In this document: positions 35,601 to 48,100 of the stretch, in pieces
How positions within the stretch are numbered: the stretch's first letter is position 1
Layout: each line of letters opens with the position of its first letter
NCBI GenBank assembly: GCA_034336665.1
Contig: JAPFBE010000003.1
Coordinates: forward strand, 37,050,360 to 37,114,359
Source: Luscinia megarhynchos
Taxonomy: Eukaryota > Chordata > Aves > Passeriformes > Turdidae
Length of the DNA stretch: 64,000 bases
Reading direction: 5' to 3'
Position numbers and translations under genes: made by a program
The notes under the pieces: model-generated
Seen by the model: the letters and a program-made list of their open reading frames with translations, nothing else
Databases searched by the model: none
What the model was told of the DNA's origin: nothing

Positions 35601-38600
35601 GTGTCCCTCCTGCTGAGGAAAGCCATGGCAATATACCACAATACAGGTGTATTTCTGTATGCAACCTCAGAGCACTCAAAATTATATTTCTGCTTTCAAT
35701 CACTCCAATCCTCTCTCTGTAAGAGAGTCTATATTTAGACTAAGAGGGAGACTACTTCTTAAGCTAGACTGAGTTCCTAAAGTTTTAGTTCCCAAAGTTA
35801 GAAAATGTGAACTATCCCTGAGCTTCAAGAAAGGTTTTCAGAGCCCAGTCAGAAAATATAGGGAGAAAGTATAAAATTAATTTGAAGCTTCGTTTCACAA
35901 AATAATTCTTTATTTATTACTTCATCCTCTCATGGATGCATGAAGAAAGAAAAAATTTTGGAGTAAATTTCTTTAGTTCACTTTAAGGATATGTTGTCAA
36001 GCTAATAATTAGACAGGTTTCAGCAATACTGCCTGCACTGTGCTATCCTGACTTCATCAACTGTTAACTCTATAAAATCAAAGCAGGATAAAGTTCAAGA
36101 TAATCACTGATAAATGCATCACTAGATAAATAGTACCATAGCTACTGTTCATTGGAATTTGAAGTATTTAGAGGTCAGAACTGTCCAAGGTTTCCATTCT
36201 CAGATACATTGCACGCATTGCCTTTGGTACAAGTAAAGCTCCTATGGACTGTATTGGTCTGTACTGCTCACAGTGGTGAGAAGTTTAAAAGAATGAGAAA
36301 AGAATGAGCTTCACTGCATATCTCATGGTTACAAATGCACAACACAGTGCCCTAACCTCATCAAAAACTGCTTCAAATGAGCTACCTAAAAAGAGCAGTC
36401 CTATGTGATGTTTGCTTTCATACCCATGAGATGTGGAACTTCATGCATGAGCCCCGGGATAAAAACTAACATTTGTTGTGTGGATTCTTTTAGGAATAGC
36501 TGATGCTAAGTACACAGCATCAGCTACATGATATTACATACTCACAGCTAATTCAGGATAAGTGTTGAGGACTAACAGGTTTATGTACTAAACAGTGATG
36601 ATTAATATCCTGTAAGATTTAGCCATTATCGAGAAGTATGATGTTAAGCAATTAATTTAGTGAAGTTAAATTTTATTGTTTAAAGCTGACCTAATTTTTC
36701 AGCCTTCTAAACATTCCTATCACAATGATCATTAATTTCCTAATGGGTATGTGTTCGTTTGCAGTGCTGTGTGCTCCCATGCCTTGAAGTAGGCAGAATT
36801 TTTACCATTAAATTAAATGAAAGCCGATCCAGAGTGAGTTTGCTGTCTAATATGTTTTGAAATAGTCACTTTTCCTTCACTTTAGCCATCTTCTATCTTT
36901 CTCTCACATACTGATTCTCATATATCTTTTTCCCCACCATTGGAAAGGATGATCCTTTCTCTCACTGAAGCAAAATAATTTCTCTCTCTTTTATTTTTGT
37001 TGAGAACATATATTCTTTATGAAAGGCTAAAGAGAACCCACCCATACAGGTGAGTACATTGATGACTTTTATTTAGTCAGAGATCCCATGGGGCTGGAGT
37101 GCAAGCACCAGCTAAGATGTCTAAACCAGCAGAGATGAATTACACTGTGAAAGTGGTGATTTCTCTTCATTACCTGGAAAAAGAATTCAGGCACTTAACT
37201 TTGAGGTGATTCAAGTTGGCAAAACAAGTGCTGCCTGGAGCAAAGAGCTGATGAACATTGCTTCATAATGCTGTCAGGAGTTCAAGGCCACTGTTTAAGT
37301 ACAGGATAATGCAGGAACCAGAGCGAGCTGCACCAGCATATGATGGATCTCTTCATTTTGTCCTCAAGTTTCTTCCTTCTGGGAAATAGTGGGTCCTGGA
37401 GCTTTGGAGTCCTCATATAATTGGTGCTGGAAAATATAAGACATTGAGACTGGCAGATTTCATGAGATTGGTGATAAACAGCATGAAACAAAATTATTTC
37501 CTATTAGCTTAAAATGTCCTGATATCCTGTATGCAATAAAAATTGACTGAGCCATATGATCTTTTTATCATTGCTTGAGAAATGCATCTGAATTATTTTG
37601 AGATCCCTCTCTTTTTATTACAGAGATTTGTGTGTTGTTACAAAAAATGCATGGCTTTGTAGCAGAAGGGTCTAAACCTCCTGATAGGATTGTGTATTGC
37701 CTCCTCTAATTATATTCTTGTAGCTTGCCCCCACCTGTCACTTGACTTGAGAAACTAAGTTGTCTCAGTAATCATTAATCCTTTTTTTTCCCTCTAAAGA
37801 TGTAGAAACATATCTCCAGCTCAGCCAAGCAGTAATCAGCATAGCATTTGGGTACCTGATAAACAGCAGGTAGGTAAACTAATTTCTCTTTTTCTCCTTC
37901 AGCGGCGTAATGACAGCAAACGTGGTATATGGTTTCCATTGAAATGCTAAACCATCACATATTTCATGACCCTCAACTCTGCATAAAGTATGCTCTATAA
38001 AACAAGTTTTTGCTGATACACACATCTAGAAGTGTCATGAAATGAAAATCTACTCTGTGTGCTCAGTTCTCTCCTCAAGGAAAATGAAAAATTTGAATGC
38101 AGAAAGGAACAACACTAGGATGGTGCAACATTTATCTATTTAAACTAGACTCAGAACAGCAAAGGTACATGTATGCTTATCTCAGCAGAAAATACAGGGC
38201 CAGAAGCAAATAACTTTTGGAACTGATCAAAAGCACCTAGAGCAATAAATGTTGCCATAATATACTTTCTCTGAGAGATGAGTATTCAAACACAGAGGGA
38301 TATATCTTTACCTGATGTTTCCAATGCCTACAATCTACATCCATGTTAGTCATCCCAAGTGCCTGGTGTATTTTCAGATAAGGTTTGTCCAGTCTGCACT
38401 TAACTCCCCTTGTTTAGACTGGAGATGCATGTTCCTCCCTGTGGCCTACAGAGGCAGTTGACCTGAGGAACCCATCCAAAGATGTCTCTGCATTACACAC
38501 ACACACCTGACCCCTTACTGATGCTGAATTTAGGTTTCTCTGCATATTGTGATTTGTTGTTCTTATTTTCTCCCAGGCAGGATTCTTGAAACTAAGCAAG

Positions 38601-41600
38601 GCATAGAGAGAACAGGAATTTAGGAAGATATTTCATCTTGGGTCATTGGTGACAATTTGCCAGTGACACAGTCTGTCAGTGCAGGGTAGTTTACAGGGTC
38701 ACAAATATCAGCTTTAGATATACTGCCCTCCAAGGACAGAGGAAGACCAGGAGCTCAGTGATGCTTCCCACATGTTCACACCAACTGAAGTTCAGAATAA
38801 CCACAAAAGTCTCCTGCCCTCTTTGGTGTTACCACAGTGCTAAAATTAGTGCTGAGCTTCATGTTAATACGTAAATATTTATAAACACTTCATCAGAATT
38901 TTTGTCCCATGTGAAATTTTCTTTAACTGGTTTTTAGGCCACTTTTGAATACGGAGTCACATTTCAAGGGCTGTCTAATATTACAAACACATTAGGAAAC
39001 TGAGTGCTGTCTCCCAGTGAGTACCATTGGGACTAGGTGAGAATTAATCTATTAGTGCACAATACACAAAGCCAAATTTAACTTCTAATTTGCCTTGTTC
39101 CTTTACATGTAGGAAAAGCCACTCTGGAAATGCCTGCTAATTGATGCATTTTATGCTCACCAACAAAGCCACAAATGCATAGGGCAAGGGACTGGTCGGT
39201 TTCTGGAATTTGTGCCAACACTTCAGATCTTCCAAGCTCCAAGGGTTGTTTTTTAGACATGAAGTTCATTACTTACTTCCATCCTAGGTACTTGCTACTC
39301 CTGGTCCTGGTTACTGGTATTACTAGTAGTACTACTGCCTAGGTGCTACTTGCTGCAGGTGACAGCTGCAGAAAACCAGGGGAGGCAACAACTGCCTTAC
39401 GTGGATCAGAGAGGTGGAAAATAAGAGGCATTTTGCAAGGGCAGAAATTGCTCTGAGAAGACTCTGGGAAGGGTCTGATGATCATATAATGTTGTTAAGT
39501 CTGGAGAATGACAGTGGAGGAGCTTTTGACTGGGAGTTCTGTGCTCTTCAGGCAGAAGTCCCGCTATCTGTTGCCCATAGAGCTTGTCTTTGTGGGGAGT
39601 GGCATCAAAGCAAAGCCTTTGACAAGGAAGTATGGCTTGCTGGCATGAAATTTCCAATACATGAAGAAGTGAAACAGAGGAAAGGGTTCCAAAGCAGTCA
39701 TTCTCTTTCCTTTTACACACTCCAAGTAGACTTTTTTTTTGCTTTTCACACTTTTTTTTTCATGTTTTTGCTCAGCTTTTTGTTTGGAGGCATTTTCTAA
39801 TATAATGAAGAGAATATGAACTGAAGCATCTGTCTGCACTTTGCTCATGTTACTGTGTCTGGAATCCCAAGAGAGAAGGGCGAGCCAAAAGTTAATTTAT
39901 GCAAGTTCATTAGCCCAAGGTTTCTTCCCCTCCTGTGTGCACAGGACTGACCTTCCCCAGAAGCTGCCTTGACTTGTGCCTGGCCTGTTGTCACTACCTC
40001 CTTGATTTTCTAGTTTTTCATGCTGCAGATGTGTTTTTCACCACATTTCTGGCACCAGCAGCAGACTCACACCCTGAATTAAATTCACAAGCAGCATCTT
40101 AGCATTCAGAAAGGTAAAGCATGAGCATCGGTTTGTCAGATAAAGTCAATAAATGCCTGTGATTCAGCAACAAAGGCCAGCCATGTAAACAGAATCCCAG
40201 CAGCCAGTGCCTGCTGTAACACCCTTCATCCTGGGATCATGTCAGGCCAGGAAGAGGCTCAGCCTCCAGAACACTGCAGTCACAAATATGCTGCTTGCTG
40301 GAACACAATGAGAGTTTTCCAGGACACCATGGTAAAGGAGCATTAGTTTGCACATGCCCATCAATCACTGTGCAATCAGGATATAATCAGACCACACATT
40401 GGTTAATAGCACAAAAATTACAGGAAACAGCCTGACTAAAGTGTTTAAATAAAAATAGGTTTGTATTGGGGGTCACCATGAAACAGCTCCCAGAGTACAC
40501 CAACACCTTATAACTCCAGCTAAAGGAGATCTCCAGAGCCCAAGTTAGAGAGCTGGTACTAGCTCAAGGTTGCCTTGAAAGTCATCTTTTCAGTGCTGTT
40601 TTATCCCAGCCACAACCTTGAAGAAAAGGGGGTTAAAATGTCAATGGTGGCATTCTAGACCTGCTGCAAGCAAAGAGGTTTTTGAACTGATGCTGAAAGT
40701 TTCCACAATGAAATGGAGAGGAAAAACTGAGGCAGAACAAATTCCTTAAGAAAAATGAAGTATTTTGAAAAATGAGGACACTGTGTGGTAGCAGTGTTTT
40801 TCTCTTCACACTCCTCTCTCACACATCAACTTCTTACATATTCTTATCAATTTATATCTGAAATTAAGCATCAAATATTGTATATCTTATTTCACTCCCC
40901 TTACTTTTAAGTACCTGTCCCTCTCCTAGTTGCTGAATACAGGTATTAACAGTAATGAATATATGTATTAACAAATAATTTTGTAAATGTCATTTTATTA
41001 CAGACATTTAAATATCTGACTATTCTTTATCTATAAAAAACCCCAAATAGTTTTTTCAGCTTTCCAACAAATTGAGTTTTATTGTCCATAATTTTTAGAT
41101 GAAAGTCTGTACATCTATTTTTCATTTCAGTTTATGTATATGTATTAATAATAAAAAGCATTATAAAAATAATTCAAAAAGAGCAATCCACAAGTAATAG
41201 GTGTTTCTTAGTGATTAAATACCAACTGCATCAAAATTATTAATAAGGAAGCTTTTAAAATATAGTAATAAAGAGATGTGTACATCAAAGTTCGAAGCTG
41301 ACAGACTAGAAATTATTGAATATCTGAAATTAAAATGCCAAAGCTGGATCTGCTAAATAATGAGAAACCGATTGACTCAATTACCTCAGAGGAAATGAGC
41401 TCAGCAGTATAGAAATAAGCAATCAGGTCGATGGGTATCAAATAGAATTTTTTTTTTTTTTTTGAGAGAAAGAGCAGTCTTTCAGATGAGGAATATATCA
41501 ATGGAGCAATGCATGGCCAATGAGATGAACTCTTACAGCTGTGATTTGTGAGTGAACTAGAACCTCATTCAAAATGACAACATTTTCCCTGTTTAATTAA

Positions 41601-44600
41601 ATAATTAATTAAATCTGCATCAAAATCCTATCAGGTATCTTAAAACGGGTCACAGATAAACTAATTCATAGAGATCATGATTCACTCCATGGCCAATTTA
41701 TGACTGATAATTTCTGCAAATTATCTAATTTATTACAGGAAGTAAATAAATTAAACATCTCTTCTACAGCAATCCTGGTTGATACACAGAAAACCTTTAA
41801 AAGACAATTTACTCAAGACTTGAAAAGAACTGAATTTCCAAGATCTCTTACTAATTCTTAGTTACTATATTCTAATGTCATTGCAACTGGTTTTTATTCT
41901 TTGCCAATGTACACAGTGAAGATGGAGGGAGAGCTTTTGGCCCTCCCTCCTTAGATTTGTCTTGCACCTTGATAGAATCAGCACTGAGGGGAGAAGTTCT
42001 TCCCCCCTTGCTCTGTTTATTTCTTCTTTGGCTGATGGAGGAAATGAGGAGTTTAATAAAGTCTCAGAAGTTCTGGCTGCTTAGGCTGAGTTATCCCAGG
42101 TTTCCTCTGTCTTTTCTGTGATGAGTTGGAATGCTCTGCAATGACTACTGCTCCTTATGTCACACAGACACATTCACAGGCATGGAGCTGTGCTGTGCAC
42201 CAATCCTTGTCAAAACAAGGCAGCAAAACAATGCCCCTGAAAAATATGTTGTCATCCTGACACTTGCACTCTAGAGGGGAGAAAAAAAAGGGGGAAAGGG
42301 ATTGGAAGCAAAAGGCTAGTCTCACAGGCCTGCTGAAGGAGGGAGCACAGGCTGTGGGCAGCAGCCTGACAATGCCAGCGTCCACATTATGTGTGTGGGA
42401 CCCACCTAAGGGATGTGCCTGCCCCAGAAGAGTTTTGTAAAACACCGAGCTGTGGGCTGTTCCTTGATGGTCTTGTGATCCCTCCCATCTGTGCCTCTCT
42501 CTTTTGTGCAATATCCTGAAATACTCCAAGTATTGTGTGAGTGAGAGTGACTCAGTAAGAGGCAAGTCTATGCCCCAGTCCCCTTCCTAATCCAGTTTGT
42601 TCTTGGCTTATATTTACAAAGTCAAGATAAACATCAGCAGAAGCAATGTTTCAGAGGACATGTGTGTTCACCCCACATCCCTGGGAAAGAACAGAAGGAT
42701 CTTAAGCAGGAGAAGAAGGTGAAGCTTTGTCTGCAGGAGCCTGATTTTTCCTTACAGTATAGTGTCATTTTTATGTAACTCAGTCTTCTGGCAAAACTGA
42801 GGCAAACATCATGAATTATTATCAGCCACCTTTAAACACTAGGGGCTTTTTTGTAAATATGTTATTCAGAGAAAAACACTTTGCCTAGGTCTAATCAGAA
42901 ACTAATCAGCATATGCTTTTCTGCACAGTTACCGTGGCATCTGGAACACGAACGTACAAACCCAGATCTAATCAAACTGGGATGCTTAACATTGGGAGCA
43001 TTATCATCTGAAGTGTTCTTCTGCAGTCAACAGAAAAAGAAATAACAGCATGATTCAACTTACCTAGTATCTTGAAGAATCCTCTAGAAATTATTATTGT
43101 TCCTCCTTGACTACAGAAGGGCTCTGAGAGTGTGATTCAGTTGCATGAGCACTGGTAGCCAACAGTATTTTGTATGGCACAGAGTATCCACCCAGCCTGC
43201 AGCTGCCCCTTTGGAAGAGCACATGCTCTCCTGAGTCCCATGGTATATCTGCCTGGAACAGGCAGGTGTCCCAGGGTTGCCCAAGGGAATCCCAAATGGC
43301 AACTATGAGTTGCACCACAGCAGCTGCATGCCTCAGGTAGGGCCTGAAGTCATCAATGGTGAGCCTGGTCCACTGGGACACTCCTTTAGGCTTGAGTGAA
43401 GAGAATAAAAAGCTTGGCTAAGAGAGAGTCAAGGAGCAAGGGAGTGGCTCAGGGAGAATCATGAGTGTGGAGCTGTTTGTTCTTGAGTGAGGCACTCCTG
43501 TGTGGTGAGGGGACTGCTGTGACACTGATGTTACAAAGCTTTTGTGTCAAACTCTGCCTGAACCTGCTCCCAACTCATATGAAGTCATGAAGCCATCAGA
43601 CACTTATAAATGCAAATCCCATTTTCCTGCAACATTTTTTATTCTACACCTATTGACATTATCACGGTTATAGAAGTCGCACTTAGAGAGAAACAACCAA
43701 AGAAAAAGGCAGAATGTGCAAAACTCTAATCTTTGGCCACCACTAAATTCTTCTCTGTCAAATATTCTTGCCTGATGAACATCCCATTCGTCCTTTTGGT
43801 GTTCCCTTTTGGATAAAGCTAAATATTTTCCTGAATCTTAAAAAAACCCCTCAGTTTTACCATTAATCATAGAAGTAAGACATTCATACGAAGCAATTCA
43901 TTTTGTGGCAACACACTAGACTTTTAAAAGGAGATATGAGAGGTTTTCCATCTTATGAGGATCGATGTTGTTGTGCAACCCAGAGAAATTTCAGTCCATT
44001 TTTCAAATCAACTGAAGTCCCATGTATGGAAGAAAAATCATTCCGCACATATAGTTTCAATTCAACTGAAATTTATGGTTCTATATGCCTGCAGTGATAT
44101 TTGTAATACTGGCCACCAAAGACTGTCAGTGATATTTTGCCAAGCAAAATGCAGCAATCTTCCAGGCTAATTGCAGATTTTATTTAAACAAATGTGCAAG
44201 ATATTTCACTCTTTGCACTACTTAAAACTGTTCACCAGATTTACAGTCAGTAGATAATGATGTATAGTTGAATATATTTAACCACTAGGGAATTTCAGAA
44301 TGTACAAAGGCACAGTCCTATCCTGCTACAGCACTTCCAGCTCAAGGATCCCAAGGCAGGTTCCTGAGTTGGAAATCTATGGTGTCTGAACAGAGAAGCA
44401 GCATCTGAACTCTGTCTACACTGATTTTTATTTGGGCACCTATAGCAGATACCTCAAGTCAGATCCTGAAATCACTCCCACTTCGTGCAATTCTGAGACT
44501 GATTGAGAGGTGGATAGAATGTTAGTACTGAAACAACAAAGACTGACACAGAAATAGGGAGACAGACTACAAAGACTTTCATTCATTTGTTTAAAGTAAA

Positions 44601-44704
44601 TATATTAGTGTGTTGGTCCTCTATGTTCAGGAACACCAAAACACCACTCAGATATTATATTAAAAACTACTCCATTATTCACAAATGCTCCAGCATGTTC
44701 AACT
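29681..44704. other. Intergenic, 15 kb without a recognised gene
   Basis: AT-rich DNA throughout, apart from a GC-richer patch at 34130-34480 with overlapping open frames. I checked the larger frames (29835-30197, 33472-33726, 39414-39800 plus; 34148-34483, 42155-42565, 43094-43381 minus) and found no recognisable protein. One 70-nt exon-like segment is at 37800-37869. An A-rich run lies at 34059-34098 and T runs near 39733 and 41451. No transposable element was recognised with confidence. Confidence 0.55.
37800..37869 (+). other. Exon-like segment with strong splice signals (speculative)
   Basis: A long pyrimidine tract (cctttttttt ccctctaaag) precedes 37800 and a consensus donor CAG/gtaggt follows 37869. 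Two of three frames are open across the 70 nt. No homology is recognised, no neighbouring exon is evident, and such pairs arise by chance in 50 kb of DNA, so this is only a candidate for a non-coding RNA exon. Confidence 0.15.
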
Positions 44705-45119
44705 TGTTAGGACCACTGTGTGTCTGATGAAGGTGAATGTGCTTTGATCACAAGGTGTGCACACTGCTGAAGGCTCATGGAAAAATCCAACTTGGATTTT
44801 TCCCAGCCTGTTGGCTTTCTCAGCTCCAGCTCAGATCTTTCCCAGGCTGGCGACTTTTCTCAGAGACAAACAAGAGAAGGAAGAATGAATAACACAGATT
44901 AACACCTGGTGTTGACCACAGAGCTGTGTGAGTGTCTCGTGATGTTTTGCAGAAAGCATATTTTCAAAGAGGTGTTGCCTTCTTGGACCAATGAGCCTTT
45001 TCTACGTTGTTTTGCATGATCTATCTTATATAAATGCAATAACTTTTCAATAAATCACTTCTTTATGCTTTGAAGATGTCAGGTGTGTTGCTGTATTATT
45101 CACTGCTCCTAATCAGACA
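44705..45119 (+). mobile_element. Putative LTR of an unassigned endogenous retrovirus
   Basis: The segment opens tgttaggaccactgtg and can be closed with a ...tcagaca at 45119, a TG...CA layout of about 415 bp. Near its 3' side it has a TATA box (TATATAAA, 45027-45034), a poly(A) signal (AATAAA, 45049-45054) and a T/G-rich stretch (gatgtcaggtgtgttgctg), the order expected for U3-R-U5. A perfect palindrome lies at 44779-44803. I saw no flanking target-site duplication. The 600 bp to the right are not recognisable as gag, so this may be a degraded copy or a chance arrangement. Confidence 0.45.
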
Positions 45120-48100
45120 GCGACAACAAGGTGCATGGAAGATTGTCCATCACATTGAAAAGCAGGAGGAAGATTGTTGATGTGTGATATTGACCAGGCA
45201 CCATCTGCAGAACTGACCGAAGGACACTGGCTTTGTAGAGGTCTGGCCTTTTCAACATTCAGCTTGGGATAAGAGAAACAGCTACAGACAGAAACATTCT
45301 TAAACAGACATCTTGCTGGTTGAACTAAGAGTGTCACCTTTGATGAGAATGAAGGACAGAGACATTGTTGAGAAGTTGCAGGAGCAACACTGTTGGAAGC
45401 CAAAGAAGAGGACATGATGAAAACCCTTGAAGAAGTCAAACTGTATACTGTGAAAAAAAGAAAGGCTTTGCAGATATTCTTTGCATGGGCACCCACAAAT
45501 CATCCAAACACATTGGACACAAGCCCAGCTCTGTGCCCCAGGACCTTGGCTGGCCTCCAATAAGCACCATGGGCAACTGGATCAGGTGAACTGCAGAAGC
45601 TAAGAGAAAGTATAAGAGAATGTGTAAGTGTCTGCTTGAGATGAAGTTTCAACCAACAAGAACACTGACATTCTTTCCCTTGCAGTAGCCACATCTAAGT
45701 AAGATAAATCAAGTATTAAATCTTAAATTAAATCTGGAATTTATATACTTAAAAACCGTACATTAACATTTAGTCATAACATGTGTTCCCCATGATGAAG
45801 CAACCTGAGTAGATTTAGCTTTGCCTTTGTAAATTATTATAAAATTTCTCTAAAACTTGTCCCTCAGACAGACAAAAACTTAAGGGGGACAAAACAAGGT
45901 CAATCCAAAGCTAACAAGAGCCCAACAAAAAATCCTTTGAACAGACCTTGAAGCTGAGTGATACACCAGAGCTATTTACTAGTGAGATAGGCAGTGCATA
46001 TGCTTGATGACAATAATAATGCTGTTATCAACATGGAAACGCTGGGTTTAAGCTTAATCTCTTCCCTGATAAACTCTCCTTTCACCAGCCCGAGGATTTA
46101 TAGCAAAAAGCATTTCAGACACAAACTCAGGACCAGACTGTGTATCTGTTTGTCCCATTTCTGTGAGGATTTGAAGGCAGTGCATGTGAAATGCAAATGC
46201 TTAGAACTCCAGACGCCAGAAGCCAAGGAGCAGAGCTGCAGGATCTGAGAAGGTCCCTGGGGAGCCATCCAGTGAGTAAAATGCCAGTGCAGCCAGCTGT
46301 GCTGAGAGCTGGCCCAGGGCTCAGCAACACTCAGAGCAGCAGCTGGGGCAGCAGAAGTGGGATATCCACCCCACTGCACGAAACCAGGGCAAACAAAAGT
46401 CATAAGCAGATACTTAGTGCCCACACGAGGTCCACAGTCTTGTAAAGAAAATAAAAGCCTTGTGCTAAAAAGTTCAAAGAGGATCTTTCAACTTTTTTCA
46501 GCAGTGGATGAAAAACCTTTGTGCTCTTCCCTAAGATGCATATTTATTGTGAAAATCCTGTATTAAAAAACGTATTTTTGCTTCCAATTTTTACCGGGTT
46601 GCAAAATTTTTTTTAAATTATCACTAATTATTGTAATCAGTCATAGAAATGTCATTTCATTTTTGCTGATAAAAGACATGTTCAAAACAGCTGAAATCAG
46701 AAATGTGTTTCTTGTACATACAATTTTCAGTAGCTTATTCATCATTTCAGAGTTTTCCCCAACTGACTGAAGTGAAAGAATTCCATGAACAAATTTGGTG
46801 ACTAGTATAGGGTGACAAAAATCTAAACAAAAGGTGAGCCACAGCTACAGCAGGAGAAATGGAGACACAAAGACATTGCTGCTTCCCACAAATGGAGAGC
46901 CAGTCATTGAGGAATCAGTCAACATCATGTAATTAGGCCATAAATGCCTGAATCTATGCTTTGCACTGAAGTGCAGAGGCACACAGAGCTTTCTCCAATG
47001 CCCAGGAAAAGAAATGGCAGTGCCTTTCTTCTACTTTTGGTGAGCCTGTGATGAGGAGAAAAATTACTATGTAACATTTTGAGAACAAAATTCCTTTCCT
47101 GATAGTAAGAATAGAATGTACAAATTATCACGTGGGTTCTGTTGTTGATTTGCCAGCAGTAACATTCAAGTTGCAACATGCAGCTTTACAATACAGTAAA
47201 GTTTATTTTGAATAGATATTTATATTGAAAATTGCCTCCCAGGTTGCTTTGCTAAATATTGGACTAGTCTCAGTTCATCAATAAATGCAGCTGCCAGAGA
47301 GCAGAGCTGTCAGATCTGTAAGCAAGGAAAACAATTTTCAGGTGCTTTGAGCACCAGGAATTGCCTCCTCCTCCAAATGTCCACTAACAAGCAATTAGGG
47401 TATGCTCATTGGAATAAAAAGTGTTTGCTAAAGAAAATTTTGTTCTCTGTGGCATTTTACCTGGTCTGCTTCAGACTAGAATCTGTCACCATCTACATAC
47501 TTGATGCAAGACAGCCCTGGAGCACCCAGGTGGAATTTGGACCACTCAGCTGAGGAGAGAAAATCATAGACTTCCCATGTCATCTGTCCAGAGCCCATCA
47601 GCAACAGTGGAAGGGCAAAAAAATGGGCAAAAAAAAGCTGTGCCCTCAGTTTGTGCCACTGCCCAGCTTTTTGAGCACTTGCCTAATATGCAGGATATTT
47701 TGCCTCCAGGCTGAATGGTTTGGAGTTGTATCTTCCCAGTTCTTCTGGATAGACATGGAAAAAGTGAGCATTGTGAGCATCCCACATTAGCACTCATGAA
47801 GAGAAATTCCCCCAAAGCAGAGATAGCAGGAGTAATGGCACATCTCTTTAAACAGTCCCTCCAAGTCTGCAGTATAAATCCATGCAAATATAAACAAAAT
47901 CTAATTGATCTAATCTGGTCAACAGATGCAACAAGCCTCGTATAAACCAAAGGGATTTTCACTGTTAGTCTCAAATTTTCATGATACAATACCTGCAGAT
48001 ATCTGCATAAAATTTTCATATGCCTTTTCAAATTAAGGCAGAATTCCTGCTGCATCCAGGAATCCTTCTCCATCTGCCTGGACTTCCTTTGGCCACATTT

